Positions 1 to 8,343 of a DNA stretch of 64,000 nt are shown one piece after another (the first letter of the stretch is position 1; every line of letters begins with the position of its first letter). The DNA is from Streptomyces buecherae (lineage in GTDB: Bacteria > Actinomycetota > Actinomycetes > Streptomycetales > Streptomycetaceae), in the NCBI RefSeq assembly GCF_014295035.1, contig NZ_CP060404.1, forward strand, positions 3,752,501 through 3,816,500, in the 5' to 3' direction. The position numbers were made by a program, and so were the translations under genes. The notes below the pieces were generated by a model. The model was not told the origin of the DNA and ran no database searches. It saw only the letters and a list, made by a program, of their open reading frames with translations.

Positions 1-1
1 G

Positions 2-1240
2 GCACAGGTTCGCGATCTTGGTGCGAGCACCGCGGGCGTGGTGCTCGCGACGTTCGCGGTGGCCGCGCTTGTCGTGCTCCCCTTCACCGGTCGGGTCATC
101 GACCGGCGAGGGCCGCTGCCCGTCGCCATCGCGGGAACGGTCGCCGCGGCCGTCGGGTCCATAGGGCTCGGGCTCGCGTCCAGCGAGCCAGCGGTGATCG
201 CGGCGGCCGGCATGCTCGGTGCGGGTATCGCGGTGATCCAGCCCGCGCTGGCCACGATGATCGTGTGGTGCTCGACGCCGGCGACGCGCTCGCGTGCCTT
301 CGCGACGCAGTTCTTCCTCAACAACCTGGGCCTCGGTCTCGGTGGCCTGCTGGGCGGGCTGCTGGTGGACACGGCGCACCCGTCGAGCTTCGTTCGCCTC
401 TTCGCGATCGAGTCCGTGATGTTCCTGGTGCTGGGCGCGGCGATCGCCACCGTGCGGTTGCCCCAGGTCCCGAAGGTCGAGGACGCGATACCGGCCGACA
501 AGGGTGCCAAGGGCGGATGGCGTGTGCTGCTCGCTGACCGGGCGATGGTCCAGCTCTGTGTGCTGGGCTTCGTGATGTTCTTCGCCTGCTACGGACAGTT
601 CGAGTCGGGACTCTCGGCGTTCGCGGTGGAGGTCACCCGCATCTCACCCGCGACGTTGGGTGTGGCGCTGGCGGCCAACACGGCGGTCATCGTGATCGCC
701 CAGTTCGTGGTCCTCAAACTGGTCGAGGGGCGACGACGCAGCCGGGTGATCGCTCTGGTCGGGCTCATCTGGACGGTGGCCTGGGTGGTCGCCGGGGCTT
801 CCGGCCTGATCCACGGCAGCCAGGCGATGGCCACGGCGGCGATCATCTCGACGTACGCGCTGTTCGGGCTCGGCGAGGCGATGCTGTCGCCGACCGTGGC
901 GCCGCTGGTGGCCGACCTCGCGCCCGGTTCGCGGGTGGGGCAGTACAACTCGGCGTTCGCGCTGGTCAAGCAGCTCGCCCTGGCGGTGGGGCCGGCGGTG
1001 GGTGGCCTGATGGCGGGCGGTGGTCTGTACGTGGCGTACATCGTGATGCTCATCGGGTGCTCGCTCGGCATCACGGCGCTGGCGCTGCGGATGGGGCGGC
1101 GGCTCACGCCACTCCAGGACAACCCGCTGCACGCCGCGACAACCCCCGCGACCGTTCCCGGCCCCAGCCCGCGCGCGGAGGCCGACGCTGGGGCTCCGAT
1201 AGCCGAGCCCCAGCGGGGGTCAGTGACCACGGCTGCCTGA
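2..1240 (+). CDS. MFS transporter, 5' end cut by the window
   Basis: This is an integral membrane transporter of the major facilitator superfamily; the substrate cannot be told from sequence. The frame is open to the first bases of the window and the first available GTG (38) lies inside a membrane helix, so the true start is upstream and about one helix is missing. The cytoplasmic loop with GRVIDRRGPLP is the MFS motif-A loop between TM2 and TM3. About ten further hydrophobic segments follow, with a central charged loop near residues 150-165. The last 40 residues are a Pro/Ala-rich cytoplasmic tail. It converges on the phosphatase gene that ends at 1315. Such proteins are usually drug or metabolite exporters, but that is only a family-level guess. 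Confidence 0.85.
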   Translation, partial: AQVRDLGASTAGVVLATFAVAALVVLPFTGRVIDRRGPLPVAIAGTVAAAVGSIGLGLASSEPAVIAAAGMLGAGIAVIQPALATMIVWCSTPATRSRAFATQFFLNNLGLGLGGLLGGLLVDTAHPSSFVRLFAIESVMFLVLGAAIATVRLPQVPKVEDAIPADKGAKGGWRVLLADRAMVQLCVLGFVMFFACYGQFESGLSAFAVEVTRISPATLGVALAANTAVIVIAQFVVLKLVEGRRRSRVIALVGLIWTVAWVVAGASGLIHGSQAMATAAIISTYALFGLGEAMLSPTVAPLVADLAPGSRVGQYNSAFALVKQLALAVGPAVGGLMAGGGLYVAYIVMLIGCSLGITALALRMGRRLTPLQDNPLHAATTPATVPGPSPRAEADAGAPIAEPQRGSVTTAA

Positions 1241-1314
1241 GCCCGGAGGCTCCGGCGACGGGTGTGCTGAGCCCGGCCCCGCCACGACACGCCCCGGCTG
1301 ACGCACGCCGGGGG

Positions 1315-4300
1315 TCAGTGGCGGGGCAGGGCGAACTCGCACCACACCGCTTTGCCTCCGTCGGGGGTTCGGCGTGAGCCCCAGGACGAGGCGATGGTGG
1401 CGATGATCGAGATGCCGCGGCCGGCCTCGTCGGCCGGTTCGGCGCGGCGGCGCCGGGGCAGGTGGTCGTCCCCGTCCGTCACCTCGATGATCAGTCGGCG
1501 ATCGGTGCGCCGGAGGCGCAGGCGCATGGGGGGTGTGCCGTGTTGCAGGGAGTTGGCGACGAGTTCGCTGGTGGCCAGGACGCCGAGGTCGCGGAGCTCG
1601 GTCGGGAACCGCCAGCTCGCGAGGACGCCCGAGGCGAAGGCACGGGCGCGGGGCGCGGCCTCGACACCGCCGAGCAGTTCGAGCGCGGCGTTGTGGAAGA
1701 GCTCGGCGTCGTGCCCGGTGCGGGCGGGGTGCTGGAGCACCAGGACGGCGACGTCGTCGTCGTGGTCGGCGGTGATGCCGAGCGACCGGATCAGCCGGTC
1801 GCACATCACCTGGGGCGAGCCGGCGGCGCCGGCGAACGCGCGCTCCAGGTCGGCCACTCCCTCGTCGATGTCCCGGTCCCGCCGTTCGACCAGGCCGTCC
1901 GTGTACAGGACGGCGCTGGACCCGGGGCTCAGTGGTACCGAGCCCGAGGCGTGCAGCCACCCGCCGGTGCCCAGCGGCGGCCCGGTGGGCTCGGCGGCGC
2001 GGTGCACCGTGCCGTCGGGGTCGCGGACCAGGATGGGCAGGTGCCCGGCGGAGGCGTAGATGAGCCGGCCCTCGTTGGGGTCGTGGACGGCGTAGACGCA
2101 GGTGGCGATCTGGCTGGCGTCGATCTCGGCGGCTAGGCCGTCGAGGAGTTGCAGCACCTCGTGCGGTGGGAGGTCGAGACGGGCGTAGGCGCGTACGGCG
2201 GTGCGCAACTGACCCATGACGGCCGCCGCGCGCAGGCCGCGGCCCATGACATCGCCGATGACCAGGGCCGTGCGGCCGGCGCCGAGGGTGATCACGTCGT
2301 ACCAGTCGCCGCCGACCGCCGCCTCCGTGCCGCCGGGTTGGTAGGTGGCGGCGACGCGTAGGTCGTCGGGTTGTTCGAGCTTCTGTGGGAGGAGGCTGCG
2401 CTGGAGGGTGACGGCGGCCTCGCGTTGGCGGCGCTCGCTGACGCGGAGGCGCTCGACCGCCTCGACCTGGTCGGTGACGTCGGCGGCGTAGACGAGGACG
2501 CCCCGGTAGAAGGTGGTGGGGTGCTGGGCGGGCGGGACGGTACCGAGCGGAGCGTCGTCGGCGGGGGCGGCCGGGGCCGGGTGGCTCGGCGTGCCGATGA
2601 TCAGTCGGGCGGGTGACGGGCCGTCGTCGGTCGGCGCGTCAGGTGGAGTGGGTCGCGGGGCGTCCCCGTCCTGGGAAGCGTCGTGTGACGGTTCGGCGTG
2701 TGACGGCCGGGACGCGTCAGGTGCCGCCGGGGCTGCGGCGTTGTGCGCCCGGGACGGGTTCGTCGGGGCGCCGGGGGTGGAGTCCGCGAGCCGGGGGTCG
2801 GTGGGCGCGGAGTCGGTGACGGCGGGGGCCGGTGCGGTGTCGGCCTCGGTGGTCGGGTTGGCCTCGGGGATGGCGTGCGAGGCCGAGGGGGCAGTGCTGT
2901 GCGGGGTGGGGGTCGCTTCGGTGGCGGCGGCCGAGGTGGTGTCGGGGTGACTGGCGGCGGCGAGCGGTGGCGCGACCTGGATGGGGGTGCAGGTGAAGGT
3001 GTAGTAGCTGTCGCGGGCGCGCGGTGCGGCGGCGGGTGCCGCGCGCGGGGCCAGGCGGGCGGCGCCCGGCCAGTGCCAGCCGCGGGTTTGTCGCTCGGGC
3101 CCACCCCGGGCGCCGGGCACCGCGCGGGGTTCCGGGTCAGCGTGGTGGAGCGGCTCGATGGCCGGATCGGCGAGCGGGTCGGCGACTGCCTCACAGATGG
3201 GGTCGGCGGTCAGGTCGGTGGCCTGGGCTGGAGCCGACGCCGGGGCTGGAGCCGACGCCTGGGCTGGGGCTGGGGCCGGTGTCGCGGGCGAGTCCGTGGT
3301 GGACGCCGTGGCGGGCTCGGCGGGGGTGGTCGCGGTACGGGGTGCGCCGGCGTCTCGGGCCCCGCCGCGCATCACGCCCGGGGCCGGGGCCGGGGTCGCG
3401 CCGCGAGGGTGGGCGGCTTCGGCGGTGGTGTCCGTGCCGTGCGGGGGGCTCGGGGCGCGGTGCGGTGCGGTGGCCGGTTCGGGTGCCGCTGCCTGTGCCG
3501 CTGCCGGGCTGGCGTCCGGGCGACGTTCCGTGGCCGGGCCTCGGTTCGTCGCGGCGTCGCCTTCCGTGGCCGGGCCGTCGTCGGGGGCCGGGTCGCCGTC
3601 CACCGCCGGGGCGGGTCCCGTGGTCGAGCCATCTCCCGTGGTGGCCGCGGAACTGGCGGCGGCCGGGCCGGTCGCCGCCGACGCGGTCGGCGTGGTCGCG
3701 GTGGTGGCGGCATCGGCCGGTGCGTCACCAGGCGACGCCTCGGCGTGCGGCGTGGAGTCGGGCGGACGGGAGTCGGGCTGGGCCGACGTGTCCGGTTCGG
3801 GTGGTGCTGTCGGGCGGGAGGTGACGGGCGGGGCGGACGGTCCGCTGGCGCCGCGGAGCACGCCGCGGAGGAGGGCGGTTCCGCCGATGCGTACCGCCCC
3901 GCCGCCGGCGCGCGCCGGCCGGCCGTCGGTGCGGGTCGGGGCGCCGTCTGCCCGAGCCGGGGTGCCGGTGGCGCGGGACGGGGTGCCGTCCGTCGTGGGT
4001 GCGTCGTCGGTGGCGAGGGCGGGCGCCGGGCCGGTGGGTGCGGTCGGTGGCGTGTCGGGGCGCGGGGTTGGCTGGGTGGGGGCGCGCGGGCTCGCGTGCG
4101 CGGGTTCCGCGCCCGGTGCGGGTGGTGTCGCCAGGCCGCCGCGCGGCACGCGGCGCGACTTGACCGTACGGGGCGTGCCGCTGCGCAGCACCTGGTCCAT
4201 CAGCGGCAGCAGCCCCATCTCCTGGAGTTCGGGGAGCGCCTCGCGGGCGGGCAGGCCGGGGGTGCAGGTGCCGAAGAGGGCCGCGTACGCCTCGTTGACG

Positions 4301-4575
4301 TACGCGATGCGGTGGTCAGGGCCGTAGACGACCGCGACCGGGGCCGGGACCTGGGTGAACAGGGCCTGGGCCGACAGTTCTTCGAGGGTGGGGACCTCGG
4401 CGGGGTCGGGGCGGGAGCCGGTGGTGGCCTCGGGGCCGGCTCCGGCGGTGCCCCGTTCGCCGCGGGCCGCCGGGACGGAGCCGGCGGCCGTCGACGGGGT
4501 GCGCGCCGCGCGGTCACCGCGAGCGGCACGTCGCTGGGAACCAGGGAAGAGGACGCTCCAACGCGTGAAGTTCAC
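1315..4575 (-). CDS. PAS - PP2C (SpoIIE) phosphatase - HATPase protein with very long disordered inserts
   Basis: A cytosolic regulatory phosphatase of 1086 residues. A PAS fold begins near residue 65 (VAVVYGPDHRIAYVNEAYAALFG). The PP2C/SpoIIE domain runs about 735-955, with GGDWYDV and GDVMGRG as the metal-binding Asp motifs and YTDGLVE near its end. A GHKL anti-sigma-factor-like kinase domain (SELVANSLQHG, then GRGISII) occupies about 975-1086. This order is the Streptomyces multi-domain sigma-factor-regulator type, thought to act on anti-anti-sigma partners. The odd part is that about 370 and then about 160 residues of Pro/Ala/Thr-rich sequence interrupt the PAS domain: its strands reappear as YYTFTCTPIQ near 522 and FYRGVLVYAADVT near 687. 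The long open frames on the other strand here are shadows of this repetitive composition. Confidence 0.9.
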   Translation of the reverse strand: MNFTRWSVLFPGSQRRAARGDRAARTPSTAAGSVPAARGERGTAGAGPEATTGSRPDPAEVPTLEELSAQALFTQVPAPVAVVYGPDHRIAYVNEAYAALFGTCTPGLPAREALPELQEMGLLPLMDQVLRSGTPRTVKSRRVPRGGLATPPAPGAEPAHASPRAPTQPTPRPDTPPTAPTGPAPALATDDAPTTDGTPSRATGTPARADGAPTRTDGRPARAGGGAVRIGGTALLRGVLRGASGPSAPPVTSRPTAPPEPDTSAQPDSRPPDSTPHAEASPGDAPADAATTATTPTASAATGPAAASSAATTGDGSTTGPAPAVDGDPAPDDGPATEGDAATNRGPATERRPDASPAAAQAAAPEPATAPHRAPSPPHGTDTTAEAAHPRGATPAPAPGVMRGGARDAGAPRTATTPAEPATASTTDSPATPAPAPAQASAPAPASAPAQATDLTADPICEAVADPLADPAIEPLHHADPEPRAVPGARGGPERQTRGWHWPGAARLAPRAAPAAAPRARDSYYTFTCTPIQVAPPLAAASHPDTTSAAATEATPTPHSTAPSASHAIPEANPTTEADTAPAPAVTDSAPTDPRLADSTPGAPTNPSRAHNAAAPAAPDASRPSHAEPSHDASQDGDAPRPTPPDAPTDDGPSPARLIIGTPSHPAPAAPADDAPLGTVPPAQHPTTFYRGVLVYAADVTDQVEAVERLRVSERRQREAAVTLQRSLLPQKLEQPDDLRVAATYQPGGTEAAVGGDWYDVITLGAGRTALVIGDVMGRGLRAAAVMGQLRTAVRAYARLDLPPHEVLQLLDGLAAEIDASQIATCVYAVHDPNEGRLIYASAGHLPILVRDPDGTVHRAAEPTGPPLGTGGWLHASGSVPLSPGSSAVLYTDGLVERRDRDIDEGVADLERAFAGAAGSPQVMCDRLIRSLGITADHDDDVAVLVLQHPARTGHDAELFHNAALELLGGVEAAPRARAFASGVLASWRFPTELRDLGVLATSELVANSLQHGTPPMRLRLRRTDRRLIIEVTDGDDHLPRRRRAEPADEAGRGISIIATIASSWGSRRTPDGGKAVWCEFALPRH

Positions 4576-4814
4576 AGAGGATTACCTCGCGGAGTCGTGG
4601 CAGAGCGGCGCACCGACGCGGGGTGGCGGACAGCAGTGCGGGGGCGTGGCCCCTGGGAGATGCGGCAAACGTCCAGATCCTCGTGCTTGTCACTCTTCGC
4701 AGATACGAGCCCACCCATGGTCACACGTCCAGTGTGGCCGACCGGACTGACATCCGTCAGACGCCAGTCGCGCCGGGGGAGTTCCCGGCTCCGCGTGTGC
4801 GGTGCGACGCGCCG

Positions 4815-6158
4815 CTAGCTGGCTTCCGGGTGGCGGCCGGTGCCGGCGGCGAGTTCGAACTCGGCGCGCGGGTGTTCCAGCGAGCCGAGCGACACGATCT
4901 CCCGCTTGAACAGCCCGGACAAGGTCCATTCGGCCAGCACCCGCGCCTTGCGGTTGAGGGTCGGCACTCGGCTGAGGTGATAGGCCCGGTGCATGAACCA
5001 TGCGGGGTACCCCTTGAGCTTGCGGCCGTAGACGTGCGCCACGCCCTTGTGGAGGCCGAGCGAGGCCACCGAACCGACGTACTTGTGCGCGTAGTCGGCG
5101 AGCGGCTGGTCGCGCAGGGTGGCGACGATGTTGTCGGCAAGCACCCTGGCCTGGCGCACGGCGTGCTGGGCGTTGGGGGCGCAGAGCGCGTCGGGCTCGT
5201 CCGAGGTGACGTCGGGTACGGCGGCGGCGTCGCCCGCGGCCCAGGCGTGGTCGACGTCCTTCAGCCGCAGCGCCGGGGTGCACGGCAGCCGACCGCGGCC
5301 GTTGGTGGGCAGGTCGGTGGCGGCCAGGAGCGGGTGCGGCTTGACGCCCGCGGTCCACACGAGCGTGCGCGTCGGCAGCCGGGTGCCGTCGTTCAGGACG
5401 GCCACGCGGTTCTCGCAGGAGTCGAGCCGCGTCTCCAGGCGTACGTCGATGTTGCGCCTGCGCAGCTCGCGCACGGCGTACTGGCCCATCTCCTCGCCGA
5501 CCTCCGGGAGGATGCGGTCGGTGGCCTCGACCAGCACCCATTTCAGGTCATCTGGTGAGAGGTTGTGGTAATAGCGCGCGGCGTATCGCGCCATGTCCTC
5601 AAGCTCGCCGAGCGCCTCGACGCCCGCGTAGCCGCCGCCCACGAAAACAAAGGTGAGCGCGGCGTCCCGGACCTCCGGGTCGCGGGTGGACGAGGCGATG
5701 TCGAGCTGTTCCAGGACGTGATTACGCAGCCCGATGGCCTCCTCGACGGTCTTGAAACCGATTCCAAATTCGGCCAATCCGGGGATCGGGAGAGTACGGG
5801 AAACGGACCCGGGCGCGAGTACCAGCTCGTCGTAGTGAATCTCGATCGCGCCGGCGCCTTCCTCGGCGGTCGCGAGAGTGCGGACGGCGGCGGTGCGCTT
5901 GGCGTGATCAATCGTCGTGACCTCGCCAATGACCACCTGGCATCTCGGCAAGATCCGGCGCAGCGGCACCACTACGTGCCGCGGGGAGATCGAACCGGCC
6001 GCCGCCTCGGGGAGAAACGGCTGGTAGGTCATATACGGCTCGGGGTCGACCACGATGACCTGGGCCTCGCTGCGCTTCAGCTTCCGCTGGAGGCGCAGCG
6101 CGGTGTACATCCCGACGTAGCCACCGCCGACAACAAGAATGCGCGCGGGTTCCTTCAC
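4815..6158 (-). CDS. NAD(P)/FAD-dependent oxidoreductase, type II NADH dehydrogenase-like
   Basis: A flavoprotein that probably passes electrons from NADH to quinone at the inner face of the membrane. Two Rossmann motifs are visible: VVGGGYVGMYTALRLQ at the N-terminus (FAD) and FVGGGYAGVEALGE in the middle (NADH). The segment YMTYQPFLPEAAAGSISPRH and the later VWTAGVKPHP and WAAGDAAAVPD are characteristic of actinomycete NDH-2-type enzymes, and the C-terminal RKLKGYPAWFMHRAYHLS region is the usual membrane-associated tail. The frame is open upstream to 6296. I chose GTG 6158 because it sits just before the FAD motif as in relatives; GTG 6173 or GTG 6257 are alternatives. It diverges from the TetR gene. 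Confidence 0.87.
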   Translation of the reverse strand: MKEPARILVVGGGYVGMYTALRLQRKLKRSEAQVIVVDPEPYMTYQPFLPEAAAGSISPRHVVVPLRRILPRCQVVIGEVTTIDHAKRTAAVRTLATAEEGAGAIEIHYDELVLAPGSVSRTLPIPGLAEFGIGFKTVEEAIGLRNHVLEQLDIASSTRDPEVRDAALTFVFVGGGYAGVEALGELEDMARYAARYYHNLSPDDLKWVLVEATDRILPEVGEEMGQYAVRELRRRNIDVRLETRLDSCENRVAVLNDGTRLPTRTLVWTAGVKPHPLLAATDLPTNGRGRLPCTPALRLKDVDHAWAAGDAAAVPDVTSDEPDALCAPNAQHAVRQARVLADNIVATLRDQPLADYAHKYVGSVASLGLHKGVAHVYGRKLKGYPAWFMHRAYHLSRVPTLNRKARVLAEWTLSGLFKREIVSLGSLEHPRAEFELAAGTGRHPEAS

Positions 6159-6481
6159 CCTCCCATGACGCACCCCCAACCGGACTTTGTCCACAGCCCT
6201 GACGAAATGTATGACCGGAGGGTTCGGGGGAAGTGGAGGCTTTGGTTCGGTCACATGACTGGAAGGTGCGCAGGTCAGCGCGCGATCGCGGGGCATTGGG
6301 CCAGCGGCGAATCGGGAGAGATCGGCCGCGTACTCCGATCGGGGGGCGCTCTGGACGGAACTACCCCTTCATTCTTGACCTGGGCTCAACTATGTTCGTA
6401 CTTCGTCGGGGTGTCGACACAGCCCCGGCAGCCAGGGCGGGGAGTCTCCGGGGGGAGACGTTCATTACCGGGGGATCGGTT

Positions 6482-7345
6482 ATGCACATTCAGAGTTCGC
6501 ATTGGTCATCCAGCGTTGCCACGACGGACGGGGGGAATGGCCGCAATACGCCGCTGCGCGTAGACGCTCAGCGCAATCTCGAACACGTGCTGCGAGCTGC
6601 CCGTGAGGTGTTCGGGGAGCTTGGTTACGGGGCGCCGATGGAGGACGTGGCGCGCCGGGCCCGAGTCGGGGTCGGCACGGTCTACCGGCGGTTTCCCAGC
6701 AAGGACGTGCTGGTCCGCCGGATAGCCGAGGAGGAGACGGCGCGCCTCACTGACCAGGCGCGCGCCGCGCTCCGCCAGGAGGACGAGCCGTGGTCGGCGC
6801 TGTCGCGCTTCCTGCGGACCTCGGTGGCATCCGGCGCGGGCCGGTTGCTGCCGCCGCAGGTGCTGCGGGTGGGCGTCGACGCGGAGGCGGAGGCCGAGGA
6901 GGCCCGTGTTCCGCACCAGCGACAGTCGCCGCCCGCCGCACCGGAGTTGCGGCTCGTGGAGCAGCGCAGCACGCCGGACTCGCCGGAGGGCGTCGGAACC
7001 GACGTCGCGGCGGGTGTGGGCGCGCCGGGTGCCGGCTCGGGCGCGATGGCGCCGGTGGCCGCCGCGCCGACAGGGCCCACGGCGGTGCACGGCACGGTGA
7101 GCAACGGAACGGCGCAGCAGAATCCGGACGACGGCGGTGCCACGGCGCTGCTCGAGGTCGTCGGCAAGCTCGTGGACCGCGCGCGGGCCGCGGGTGAGCT
7201 GCGGGCGGATGTCACGGTCGCGGACGTGCTGTTGGTGATAGCGACGGCTGCCCCGTCGCTGCCCGACGCGGCACAGCAGGCGGCGGCGTCGGCCCGGCTG
7301 CTCGACATCCTGCTGGACGGGCTCCGCTCGCGCCCGGTGGCCTGA
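6482..7345 (+). CDS. TetR/AcrR-family transcriptional regulator
   Basis: A DNA-binding repressor-type protein of 287 residues. The N-terminal helix-turn-helix is clear: NLEHVLRAAREVFGELGYG, then VARRARVGVGTVYRRFPSKDVLV. The rest is the ligand/dimer domain, interrupted by a Pro/Ala/Gly-rich stretch at about residues 140-215 that is longer than usual. ATG 6482 was chosen over the open frame from 6233 because a purine-rich GGGGGA lies just upstream and the HTH starts about 30 residues later. It diverges from the NADH dehydrogenase-like gene, so that gene or itself is the likely target. The ligand is unknown. Confidence 0.88.
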   Translation: MHIQSSHWSSSVATTDGGNGRNTPLRVDAQRNLEHVLRAAREVFGELGYGAPMEDVARRARVGVGTVYRRFPSKDVLVRRIAEEETARLTDQARAALRQEDEPWSALSRFLRTSVASGAGRLLPPQVLRVGVDAEAEAEEARVPHQRQSPPAAPELRLVEQRSTPDSPEGVGTDVAAGVGAPGAGSGAMAPVAAAPTGPTAVHGTVSNGTAQQNPDDGGATALLEVVGKLVDRARAAGELRADVTVADVLLVIATAAPSLPDAAQQAAASARLLDILLDGLRSRPVA

Positions 7346-7372
7346 CCTCACCGTCACCCACCAGCGCGGCGA

Positions 7373-7387
7373 GCACCCGCCGGGTGC
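7373..7387 (+). terminator. Small hairpin after the TetR gene
   Basis: GCACCC, a 3-nt loop GCC, then GGGTGC: a perfect 6-bp stem 28 bases after the TetR stop. There is no U-tract, as usual in Streptomyces. It may act with the larger hairpin downstream. Confidence 0.35.
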
Positions 7388-7430
7388 GGGCACGTGCCTG
7401 TGCCCGTATCCGGCGAGATCGACGGTCGCT

Positions 7431-7470
7431 CATGGGCCCGCGTTCCGTTCCCACGGCGCGCGGGCCCATG
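7431..7470 (+). terminator. Strong inverted repeat, probable transcription terminator of the TetR gene
   Basis: CATGGGCCCGCG at 7431-7442 pairs perfectly with CGCGGGCCCATG at 7459-7470, a 12-bp GC-rich stem with a 16-nt loop, about 85 bases beyond the TetR stop codon. Long stems without a U-run are the common terminator form in Streptomyces. Confidence 0.6.
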
Positions 7471-8343
7471 GGGCCGACGCCTGACTCGGCCACGGACCAG
7501 CTAGCCAGTCAGGCAGCCAGGCAGCCAGGCAGCGCCCTCCATCGGCTCGTGCCCGTTGGCCGCTGGCCTGGCCAACCCATCGCCGGGCAGGCCCCTGCCA
7601 GCCGGCCAGCACTCGGCCGGCCCGCGCTCGGCCAGCCTGTGCTCGCCGGCCCGCGCTGAGCCAGCCGTAGGCCGAGCCAGCCGTACGGGCGGCCAACCCT
7701 CCGCGGAGTCGCCCCGCCGCGAGACCAACCCGCCGCGCGGCCACCAGCGCCGCGGGGCCGAGGCCAGCCGTGGAGCCGGCCCGCCAGCGCGTCGGCCCGC
7801 CGTCGGGCCAGCCCACGCCGAGGCCGCCGCCAGCGCCGCCAACTCGGCGCGAGACCCACCCTCACGGAGCACCTCCGCACGGAGCAATCCCGCACGGGGC
7901 CAACCTCACACGGGACCGACCCCGCGCGATGCCGACTCGTCGCCACGCCCAACCCAGCACGAGGCCGACTCCGCGCGTGAGCGACTGTTCGCTCCGGCAA
8001 CGCATGTGGCCAACACATCCGATCGCTCGGCCGCCCGGCGCGCTGGCGACCTGCCGGGGCACCCACCCGCCGGTTGTGCGGACGTCAGGGGTTGCCGTGC
8101 GGAGGGTGGTGTGGGGGTGGGTGGGTCGGGGTGAGGAGTGCAGAAAGGGTTCCCCATTTGGGTGAACCGTGGGGGCTCACCCTTGCGAAGCAACCCCGGG
8201 AGGGTGGTTGCTGGAAGGGACAGGACTGGGTCAGCAACCGCTGTGACACGCTTGCCGCGTGTTCGGGTCTGAGGGTGCGTACGGGGGCTACGTCGATGGG
8301 CGTTGAGGGGCCGGACGAGCGATGCGGTCGTGAAGAGGACGGG

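Larger units (their letters stand above)
7346..8343. other. Gene-free stretch between the TetR and sigma-factor genes
   Basis: Apart from the two hairpins listed, the first 700 bases are low-complexity sequence dominated by GCCAG, GGCCAGC and AGCCAGGC words (densest at 7501-7690). Every reading frame translates to Ala/Arg/Pro/Gly-rich nonsense with no recognisable family. The last 200 bases hold short dyads such as GGGTGA...TCACCC around 8160-8183, which may be the sigma-factor promoter or operator region. I see no gene here. Confidence 0.6.

Noticed and set aside
2743..4818. 691-residue open frame on the plus strand opposite the PAS/SpoIIE phosphatase
   Set aside because: Arg/Gly-rich with no domain; it mirrors the Pro/Ala/Thr inserts of the real gene on the minus strand.
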